Below, piece after piece: positions 42,779 to 49,101 of a DNA stretch of 64,000 nucleotides. Source of the DNA: Cytobacillus citreus (GTDB lineage: Bacteria > Bacillota > Bacilli > Bacillales > Cytobacillaceae); contig NZ_JAGYPM010000005.1 of the NCBI RefSeq assembly GCF_018343665.1, positions 184,818 to 248,817 on the forward strand, in the 5' to 3' direction. How positions within the stretch are numbered: position 1 is the first letter of the stretch; each line of letters opens with the position of its first letter. The position numbers and the translations under genes were made by a program. The notes beneath the pieces were generated by a model. The model was not told the DNA's origin, made no database searches, and saw nothing but the letters and a program-made list of their open reading frames with translations.

Positions 42779-43687
42779 ATGAAGGTAATAGTCACTGGCG
42801 GAGCAGGCTTTATCGGTTCCTTTGTTGCAAAAATTTTAGTGCAGACAGGCTATGACGTTGTCATTATTGATACACGAAAAATCATAAAAGAACACGAAGA
42901 AAAAAAGTTGAAATATTACCCTATTAATATTTTGTCTCCAGAGATTGAAGATGTGTTTATTAAAGAAAAACCAGATATCGTCATTCATCTTGCTGCCCAA
43001 GTTGATGTAAATGAGTCGATTAAATCACCGGTAAAGGATGCAGAAATAAATATTATGGGGACACTTAATCTTCTAAATTACTCAAATAAATATAAGGTAA
43101 AAAAATTTATTTTCTCTTCGTCTTCTGCAGTCTATTCCGATACAGAAAAAACAGAAGAAATTACAGAAGAGCATACCATAAACCCTAGTTCATTCTATGG
43201 TCTTTCGAAATACATTTCTGAATTACACATTCGTATGTTTAATGAAATGTTTGGATTGCCTTTTACTATTTTTCGTTATGGAAATGTTTTTGGCCCTCGT
43301 TCCTCCGGAGGAGATGTAATATCCATTTTTTTAAATCAATTTAAGCTGGGAAATGAGATCACGATTTATGGGGACGGGGAGCAAACGAGAGATTTTGTAT
43401 ATGTAAAAGATATAGCAAGAGCAAATTTATTAGCAATCACGAAAGGGGATAATGAAATCCTTAATTTAGGCACTAATTCTAGCATCAGTATTACTAGCTT
43501 ATGTACCATCTTAAAAAGTGTCTATCAAAAGGATATTCCCATTATTTATAAACCAAATCGTCAAGGTGAGATAAGGAATAGTAAATTGAATGCAGAAAAA
43601 GCAAAATCTATTTTAAATTGGACCCCAGAATATGAGCTTCAAGCGGCCTTAAAAGAAATAGTTTCAGTTCTGCCTAATTCTAATTAA
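42779..43687 (+). CDS. NAD-dependent sugar epimerase/dehydratase (GalE-like SDR)
   Basis: A 302-residue extended short-chain dehydrogenase: VIVTGGAGFIGSFVAKIL (NAD loop), VIHLAAQVDV, KFIFSSSSAVYSD and SSFYGLSKYISE (catalytic Ser and YxxxK), FRYGNVFGPRSSGGDVISIF and GDGEQTRDFVYVKDIARA. The family converts UDP- or dTDP-sugars, most often by C4 epimerisation; the TDP-glucose 4,6-dehydratase reading is less likely because the DE pair of RmlB is not seen. The ATG at 42779 is favoured over a GTG 9 bases upstream because AAAGGATG precedes it. A small repeat copy follows its stop. Confidence 0.87.
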   Translation: MKVIVTGGAGFIGSFVAKILVQTGYDVVIIDTRKIIKEHEEKKLKYYPINILSPEIEDVFIKEKPDIVIHLAAQVDVNESIKSPVKDAEINIMGTLNLLNYSNKYKVKKFIFSSSSAVYSDTEKTEEITEEHTINPSSFYGLSKYISELHIRMFNEMFGLPFTIFRYGNVFGPRSSGGDVISIFLNQFKLGNEITIYGDGEQTRDFVYVKDIARANLLAITKGDNEILNLGTNSSISITSLCTILKSVYQKDIPIIYKPNRQGEIRNSKLNAEKAKSILNWTPEYELQAALKEIVSVLPNSN

Positions 43688-43706
43688 CAGTACCTATCCA
43701 TCATTC

Positions 43707-43762
43707 AATAAAGTGAAACTTCCATCAGTGGGGGTCTTACTGCCCGTTAATCTGCGATAAAA
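43707..43762. repeat. 56-bp deletion derivative of the structured repeat at 53.6 kb
   Basis: The first 30 bases match the left end of the element at 53601 and the rest match its right end exactly (TCTTACTGCCCGTTAATCTG and onward). The junction falls within AGTGGGGGT, a 9-bp word present at both sites of the full-length copy, so the middle appears to have been lost by recombination between these words. Confidence 0.88.
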
Positions 43763-43783
43763 CATTTTTAGTGGGGTGAAAAA

Positions 43784-44485
43784 GTGGTTTCAATTATAGC
43801 TTGTACGATTAGAGACGACATGATGGACAATGTGTTTAATAATTACTCAAGGCAATTATGGCCGGATAAAGAGCTAATTATTATATTAAATAATGACAAT
43901 ATGAAAATAAAAAAATGGCAAAAAAAAGCAGAGCAGTATGAAAATGTTTCCGTTTACCAGCTCTCTGAAGATAAAACATTAGGAGAGTGCTTAAACTTCG
44001 GAATTGAAAAGGCAAAATATGATATCGTAGCAAAATTTGATGATGATGATTACTATTCACCTTATTATTTTTCAGAAGCAATGGAGATTTTTCAAACAAC
44101 TGATGCACAGTTAGTCGGTAAAGGTGTTTCTTTTATGTATTTTGAAAAAAATAAGCTATTAACATTAAGGAAGATTGGAAGTGAAAATCAAGCAGGAAAA
44201 AGTGGTCTTAAAGGAGGAACACTCATTTTTAGAAAGGAAATTTATCCAACAATAAAATTTCCTTCGCATAAAGGTTCAGGAACTGATTCTAAATTTGTTA
44301 GAAAATGCAGAAAAAAAAATATTAAAATATACTCTACTAGCAGATACAATTATGTTTATATTCGAAGAGTAGATAAAAATTCTCACACATATAAGCAATC
44401 CAATGCAAAGCTAAAAAAGAAAAGTGAATTTAAAAAGAAAGTGGAAAATTTCGAATCATATGTAACGAAAGAGTTTGGAAGCTAA
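43784..44485 (+). CDS. Small family-2 (GT-A) glycosyltransferase, paralogue of the one at 23006
   Basis: A 233-residue GT-A protein with VSIIACTIRDDMMDNVFNNY, KELIIILNNDNM, KTLGECLNFGIEKAKYDIVAKFDDDDYYSPYYF, GLKGGTLIFRKEI and a Lys-rich C-terminus (NAKLKKKSEFKKKVE). Same length and plan as the gene at 23006, 21 kb away. It begins at GTG with GGGGTG upstream. The repeat derivative at 43707-43762 ends 21 bases before this start, so it may have displaced the original leader. Donor and acceptor unknown. Confidence 0.82.
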   Translation: MVSIIACTIRDDMMDNVFNNYSRQLWPDKELIIILNNDNMKIKKWQKKAEQYENVSVYQLSEDKTLGECLNFGIEKAKYDIVAKFDDDDYYSPYYFSEAMEIFQTTDAQLVGKGVSFMYFEKNKLLTLRKIGSENQAGKSGLKGGTLIFRKEIYPTIKFPSHKGSGTDSKFVRKCRKKNIKIYSTSRYNYVYIRRVDKNSHTYKQSNAKLKKKSEFKKKVENFESYVTKEFGS

Positions 44486-44675
44486 TATATTCCTTGTTGA
44501 ACATAAAGCTGCACTAAATTCGTTAACCGATATTTTACTTTAACACGTTAATAAATCTATACATCCCTACTACCTAAACTTAATTAAATTCACTCCTTCT
44601 AGGCAGGAAACTCACTCAAAAAACAGTGCTCGACCATATGCTGATTCTGACTATATATTTTAAGGAGTGAAAAGC

Positions 44676-45329
44676 ATGGGTATGTGCAGTAAGCGTAAAA
44701 AGAAAGATCATCACAAGAAACATAATCACCATAGTGATGATCGCTGGGAACATAACGATGATCACGGCAAGGACGATCATCATGAAGACCATCATAAGAA
44801 GCATAAAAAGCATAAAAAGAAGAATTGCAAAGATCATCACAAAGAAAATTGTGTGGAAGAAGTTTTAGAAGCCATATTAAAAGCACAAAAAAAAGTCAAA
44901 GTCAAAAGAGAAAAGGTTTGCAAAGTTTCATGCAAGGAATCCATTAAAGAGCTATTAGAAGAAGAAAAAAAGCCAAAGAAGAACACAGTACCTTTCATTC
45001 TTTATTGTGATTGTGAACCTTTCAAAGGCACTGGAGTGACGACATTTACTAGCCATTCGAAAAAGAAAAAGTTCGCTTGTATATCTACTTTCATTTTTAG
45101 AATCAAGGACCTTGACGATAATTGTGCCGTTCTTGAACTTTTAACATTTAAACCTAAAAAGTGCTGTCATGAAGATTCAGGTAAGAAATGTGACCATAAA
45201 GAGCCTTCGTCACCTTGCCGTCAAATCGATCATAAGGATGTAGATGATTTAATAAGAACCGGAATTTGTATCACTGTTGATCTCTCTTGCTTCTGTGCAA
45301 TCTCCTGCTTGCCTGCCATAAAATTATAG
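44676..45329 (+). CDS. CotY/CotZ-like coat protein with a His/Lys-rich N-terminal extension
   Basis: A 217-residue protein. Residues 1-57 are extremely rich in His, Lys and Asp (KKDHHKKHNHHSDDRWEHND and similar). Residues 60 to the end resemble CotZ: NCVEEVLEAILKAQ helix, TVPFILYCDCEPFKGTGVTTF, IFRIKDLDDNCAVLELLTF, and the C-terminal ITVDLSCFCAISCLPA Cys signature. The start is set at MGMCSKRK (TAAGGAG upstream). The extension could bind metal or anionic glycan, or serve as a cross-linking tail. It pairs functionally with the shorter CotZ-like protein at 28948. Confidence 0.82.
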   Translation: MGMCSKRKKKDHHKKHNHHSDDRWEHNDDHGKDDHHEDHHKKHKKHKKKNCKDHHKENCVEEVLEAILKAQKKVKVKREKVCKVSCKESIKELLEEEKKPKKNTVPFILYCDCEPFKGTGVTTFTSHSKKKKFACISTFIFRIKDLDDNCAVLELLTFKPKKCCHEDSGKKCDHKEPSSPCRQIDHKDVDDLIRTGICITVDLSCFCAISCLPAIKL

Positions 45330-45344
45330 ATTCGGTACAACCAT

Positions 45345-45370
45345 TCCTAGCCTAGCAACAAAGGCTAGGA
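45345..45370 (+). terminator. Hairpin after the His-rich CotZ-like gene
   Basis: TCCTAGCCT and AGGCTAGGA pair 15 bases after the stop codon. No long T-run follows, so efficiency is uncertain. Confidence 0.55.
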
Positions 45371-45396
45371 CTATCAAAATTGTATTCTAAATTAAA

Positions 45397-45421
45397 GGTG
45401 AACCCGATTTTTGAGTTCACC
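45397..45421 (-). terminator. Terminator of the actin-like gene pair
   Basis: On the minus strand GGTGAACTC and GGGTTCACC form a stem followed by TTTAATTT, directly downstream of the small partner gene. Confidence 0.65.
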
Positions 45422-45438
45422 ACAAATACATAATATAG

Positions 45439-45810
45439 CTATCCGCCAAAGACTTCTAGGACGTCCTCTAGGTCTTTCATATCCAAAATGTTTGATGATC
45501 CTTGTTTATTATTCAATGGAGCTAATCCTTGGAAATTGTTGATTGGAGGGTAACCATGCTGCATCATTTTTTTAATTTCTGCTAATTGAAATAATATTTC
45601 TTCAGTACCTCCATTAACCCCCTTGGGATGAAAGTAACTATTAAGGGCTGATAACAATAGGTGTATAAGTGTATTGTTATTGGCATGATATTCTATTTGT
45701 TCTTGGATTTTTGATGAAACCAAAAGTGAATCACCCGTTTTTACATCAATGAAACGATCAGGAAGAGTTAAGGCAATATTATTGATGTAATCTGTATATA
45801 TTCTAGACAT
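45439..45810 (-). CDS. Small partner protein of the actin-like ATPase, family not recognised
   Basis: A 123-residue protein without Cys or membrane segments. The first 70 residues are mixed (MSRIYTDYINNIALTLPDRF, NNNTLIHLLLSALNSYFH), then an amphipathic helix (TEEILFQLAEIKKMMQHG), a flexible stretch, and an acidic end (LDMKDLEDVLEVFGG). It starts 12 bases after the stop of the ParM-like gene, its AAAGG site following that stop directly; ATGs further upstream overlap the site. Gene order (filament protein, then small protein) copies plasmid parMR/alp7AR operons, so a DNA- or cargo-binding adaptor is the natural guess. No ribbon-helix-helix is evident. Confidence 0.65.
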   Translation of the reverse strand: MSRIYTDYINNIALTLPDRFIDVKTGDSLLVSSKIQEQIEYHANNNTLIHLLLSALNSYFHPKGVNGGTEEILFQLAEIKKMMQHGYPPINNFQGLAPLNNKQGSSNILDMKDLEDVLEVFGG

Positions 45811-45822
45811 TTCCATCATCCT

Positions 45823-47013
45823 TTAACTTTTTGCACTTATGAGATCATTTGTTTTTTCTTGATCTTTTTTTAATTGCTTCATTTTTGCAAGAACCATCAA
45901 CCCAAGGACATTCAGTTTTTCCATATTTTCAGGGAATGTTAAATTAATTGGTCTCCCTCTTTCAGACCATCTGACTGCAGCTTCTTGAATCTGCTTTTGA
46001 GCCATTTTCGCTGCTCCCCCAACCGCAATATACCGGGTTGCACCCTTTATCTCATTGGAGCTTGAGCGGACACGATCAAAGTGCTCAAGATATTTAATAG
46101 CCATTGATTTTAACTGAGGGATAATATACTTACTAATGTCCTTTCTTACTCCAGCAAATGGTTCAACATACCACTCCGAAGGTCCGCCCGCTAATTTTTC
46201 TTCTAGCTCTGAACGTGAATCGAATTTATATAATTCATTCTTACTAACCTTTTGAATGATATTATCGAGAAATTGATTAATTCCAAAAGTTTCTCCCTCA
46301 ACAGAAGCTACAGGTTTATTATTCTTAATACCTACAAAATCTACTGAGTCTCCCCCAAGGTCGCCAATAATAATCCCTTTCCTCGATTCATTTACAAGGG
46401 CATCATCCTTTATTCCTAACGTATCCTGATCACGAGTAAGGCCTAAATATGCACATGCCCCTTCTGCACCAATAATTACATCCTCTACATGTAATTTTAC
46501 AACCAATTCTTTTGGCTCTGGGATTCCCGGCACCTTATGGAAAATGACGGTATGTGTACCTATTAATCGCTCTCTAAATCGTTTTTTCTTTACTTTATAT
46601 TGAGTCGTCGGCAATGAAACAGCTAATTGATCAATAGTAAAATGCAGCTCTGTTTCTCCGGGATTTAAGAATAAAGCATGAAAAGCTGCTAAGCCAAAAA
46701 GCAGAATATATGTGCGATCTTCGTCAACCTTTTGATTGTTAAAAGCGGTTAAGCTCACATCCCGCTGTTTTGCAGCTGCTTTTCCTATATAATATATTTC
46801 CCTTTTATCAAGTATTGCCTGACTTTTCACTTCAACAATTAGAGTTTCCTCAAAATCTACATCATCGTCTTCGTAAGGCTTTTCATAAAACTCCTCATCG
46901 AATAGGGCGATTGCATTAGGAATTTGATATTCGCATTCTACCCATTGGTCAGAAGCCATCGCCTTATACCAGCTGTTACCTATATCAACGGCAAGAAAAT
47001 TTTGTCTCTCCAT
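45823..47013 (-). CDS. ParM/Alp7A-like actin-family ATPase
   Basis: A 396-residue protein of the actin/Hsp70 superfamily. Phosphate-1 is FLAVDIGNSWYKAMA, phosphate-2 is GIIIGDLGGDSVDFVGI, and the adenosine motif is ATRYIAVGGAAKMA. Between them lie YYIGKAAAKQ and ELHFTIDQLAVSLPT, typical of the ALP_N domain of Alp7A and ParM/StbA proteins that form segregation filaments. Plasmid backbones usually carry such genes; here it stands between CotZ-like and SPOCS-type spore genes with no replication gene nearby. GGAGTGAGG precedes the ATG. It could be a plasmid relic or a filament used in spore-coat assembly. Confidence 0.85.
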   Translation of the reverse strand: MERQNFLAVDIGNSWYKAMASDQWVECEYQIPNAIALFDEEFYEKPYEDDDVDFEETLIVEVKSQAILDKREIYYIGKAAAKQRDVSLTAFNNQKVDEDRTYILLFGLAAFHALFLNPGETELHFTIDQLAVSLPTTQYKVKKKRFRERLIGTHTVIFHKVPGIPEPKELVVKLHVEDVIIGAEGACAYLGLTRDQDTLGIKDDALVNESRKGIIIGDLGGDSVDFVGIKNNKPVASVEGETFGINQFLDNIIQKVSKNELYKFDSRSELEEKLAGGPSEWYVEPFAGVRKDISKYIIPQLKSMAIKYLEHFDRVRSSSNEIKGATRYIAVGGAAKMAQKQIQEAAVRWSERGRPINLTFPENMEKLNVLGLMVLAKMKQLKKDQEKTNDLISAKS

Positions 47014-47144
47014 TTATTCCTCACTCCTCCTTTTGAATCCTATGCAGGATAGGCACTCATTTGTGCTGGTCCAGATCTATATTAATTTGTCTAAGTATCT
47101 CCTTAAATTCCACGATTGTACCAATGCATTTATCCATTTGTCCG

Positions 47145-47153
47145 CATACGATA
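47145..47153 (+). promoter_or_regulatory. Sigma-E/K-type -10 sequence before the first SPOCS-type gene
   Basis: CATACGATA matches CATAnnnTA 31 bases before the start codon. No AC box is found at the usual spacing, so the assignment rests on the -10 alone. Confidence 0.3.
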
Positions 47154-47184
47154 GATTGAACCTAAAACTTAAGGAGGAAAAAAA

Positions 47185-47955
47185 ATGAACAAAGATAAAA
47201 ATTGTGTAGATGTAGATATATCCGCCCAAGTTGGAGAATGTGAAAATGTGCCAGCATCTCCTACTACTACACCGGCAGGCGAAACAATAATCAGAGTACC
47301 TGTTACACTGGCGGAATTAACTGTAAGAACGAACTTGGTTGCGAAAATTCATTTTCCTGAACCAGTTCTTGAAATCAAAGATATTAAAAAGAGGGTAAAA
47401 ATTGTTCAATGTAGACTACTTCTTCCTGGAGTGTCGGCAGGCTTTGATCCATTCGCAGCAACTGATTTGCGATTATTTTTAAAAGGGTTTGTTCGTAAAA
47501 ACATCCAATATGCAACCCCTTGTCCTCATTCTACAGACCAATGCGTATCTTCTGAACTTCGATCTCTTACAGCTGATGTGCCTTTTGAATGTACGACTAC
47601 AATTGGCGCAAGAGACTTTCTTAATCCGCCAGAGCTGCCGCTATTAAACACTCGTTCTGAATTCGACTTCTTTAGAGCTCAAGATTTGGGTCATGGCTTC
47701 CCTGAAAAGGATCACCTGCTTTCAAGTGATCTTTCCCAATTCCATCAAGTAAGCACACAGTTCTACAATCAGCTTCCTTTCTGTGAGTTAATATCAAGTA
47801 ATATTATTGAATGGGATGAGGCTATAGACAGGGTGCCATTGCCTGGCAATAAGCCTTTTGAAGAGGGAATATTCGAAAATGTAGTTGAAAAGATGTTTTT
47901 AGAGTTTACGATTAAAGTATTACAAAACCAGCAAGTTCGTGTTAATGCATTATAA
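47185..47955 (+). CDS. SPOCS (DUF3794)-like spore protein, CsxC-type, paralogue A
   Basis: A 256-residue protein. After a short variable head comes VPVTLAELTVRTNLVAKIHFPEPVLEIKDIKK, then VQCRLLLPG, LFLKGFVRKNIQYATPC with LRSLTADVPFECTTTI, the strand-loop-strand pattern of SPOCS domains (GxVxKxIxY then IPF). The rest (NEFDFF-like block, LPFCELISSNIIEWDEAIDRVPLPG, EFTIKVLQNQQVRV) is shared with the next gene. Only a few Cys. SPOCS proteins include SipL and SpoVID morphogens; CsxC-type members are clostridial exosporium proteins. AAGGAGG precedes the ATG. Likely a structural component of the outer spore layer. Confidence 0.78.
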   Translation: MNKDKNCVDVDISAQVGECENVPASPTTTPAGETIIRVPVTLAELTVRTNLVAKIHFPEPVLEIKDIKKRVKIVQCRLLLPGVSAGFDPFAATDLRLFLKGFVRKNIQYATPCPHSTDQCVSSELRSLTADVPFECTTTIGARDFLNPPELPLLNTRSEFDFFRAQDLGHGFPEKDHLLSSDLSQFHQVSTQFYNQLPFCELISSNIIEWDEAIDRVPLPGNKPFEEGIFENVVEKMFLEFTIKVLQNQQVRVNAL

Positions 47956-47967
47956 TATAGAAATTTC

Positions 47968-48005
47968 AATCCTACTTAACTTTGGCGAGTGACGATAGGA
48001 TTTTT
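47968..48005 (+). terminator. Probable terminator of paralogue A
   Basis: AATCCTA and TAGGATT pair and are followed by TTTT, 12 bases after the stop codon. The loop is long (about 21 bases). Confidence 0.5.
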
Positions 48006-48324
48006 AGCGAAGGCAATATCTTAGCAATTCCTTTTGGAGAGCATGGTATTGTCTTTTCCATTTTCTAAATATACCCCTCTCGTAACTATACATATTCGAT
48101 TTCTTATAAATTGACAGTATTAATAATTATATATTTGTTTTTTTCTATACATCACTGCATTTGCTTTCTTCCTTGTACGGAATAAATTTTTTTGTTCATT
48201 TCATTGAATCCTCAGTGTTTTTAGGCAACCATCATTCTTTTTGCAAATTTTAATAGGCAGAGGCCCAAACATAGACGTATATCCCGCATAGGATGCATTA
48301 TCTGTTTTTTAAGGAGGAGCCCAA
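48006..48324. other. AT-rich intergenic region before paralogue B
   Basis: About 320 bases. It contains a weak hairpin (AAGGCAATAT with GGTATTGTCTT, 48014-48056), an AT-rich stretch, and CATAGGATG near 48288, an imperfect sigma-E/K-type -10 before the next gene. No open frame was found. Confidence 0.5.
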
Positions 48325-49101
48325 ATGTCAGATAAAAATAAAAAAGCGAATGAATGTAAAGTTTCAACAAACCAAAACGAGTGTGATAGTTATCATCATC
48401 ATCCAAATGTAAGCATTGGAAAAATCATTACAAAGGTTCCAGTCGTATTAGCTGAGCTAACGATACAGGTAAATGTAGATGCATTAATTGAATTTCCAGA
48501 ACCCGTATTAGAAATAAAAGATATTAAAAAGCATGTAAAATTAGTTCAGTGCAGATTGCTTTTACCAACAAACAAATTATTTATTAAAGGATTTGTTCGC
48601 AAAAATATTCAGTATGCGAGTCCAAGTATGGAAATAGATCAAAGTACATCAACAACAGTTGCGTCAGATTTGCATTCTCTCACTGTTGATATTCCATTTC
48701 AAACTGTAACGGAAATCAAGCGCTTCTTAACAAAACCAGTGAACCCAGAAGTAAACAAACGTAATGAGTTTGACTTCTTCGTATCGAAATCATTACCATC
48801 AGGTTTTCCAGAAAAAGATGAATTTCAATCAAGTGATCTTTCACAGTTTCATCAAGAAAGTACCCAGCATTATAATGAACTTCCGTTTTGTGAACTAATT
48901 TCTAGTAAAATTATTGAATGGGACGAAGCAATCGATAGAGTTCCCTTCCCTGATTCTGCACCTTTAGGTGAAGGAATCTTTACGAAAATTGAAGAAAAAA
49001 TGGTGCTTGATATCACCTTAAAGGTTCTCCAAAATCAGCAAATACGTGTTTCTTCTACGACAAATGATGATTATGATCATGATTGTGATGAGTCTTGTTA
49101 G
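48325..49101 (+). CDS. SPOCS (DUF3794)-like spore protein, CsxC-type, paralogue B
   Basis: A 258-residue close paralogue of the gene at 47185: VPVVLAELTIQVNVDALIEFPEPVLEIKDIKK, VQCRLLLPTNKLFIKGFVRKNIQYASPS, LHSLTVDIPFQTVTEI, then FDFFVSKSLPSGFPEKDEF, LPFCELISSKIIEWDEAIDR and ITLKVLQNQQIRV. The head is His/Asn-rich (YHHHPNVS), and the tail is acidic with His and Cys (DDYDHDCDESC), perhaps for cross-linking or metal binding. AAGGAGG lies 7 bases before the ATG. The stop overlaps the start of the repeat protein gene, so the two are translated together. Confidence 0.78.
   Translation: MSDKNKKANECKVSTNQNECDSYHHHPNVSIGKIITKVPVVLAELTIQVNVDALIEFPEPVLEIKDIKKHVKLVQCRLLLPTNKLFIKGFVRKNIQYASPSMEIDQSTSTTVASDLHSLTVDIPFQTVTEIKRFLTKPVNPEVNKRNEFDFFVSKSLPSGFPEKDEFQSSDLSQFHQESTQHYNELPFCELISSKIIEWDEAIDRVPFPDSAPLGEGIFTKIEEKMVLDITLKVLQNQQIRVSSTTNDDYDHDCDESC

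Noticed and set aside
44599..44886. Minus-strand frames antisense to the His-rich CotZ-like gene
   Set aside because: The hydrophobic or Asp/Tyr-rich peptides are a by-product of the CAT/CAC and AAG codons on the real strand.
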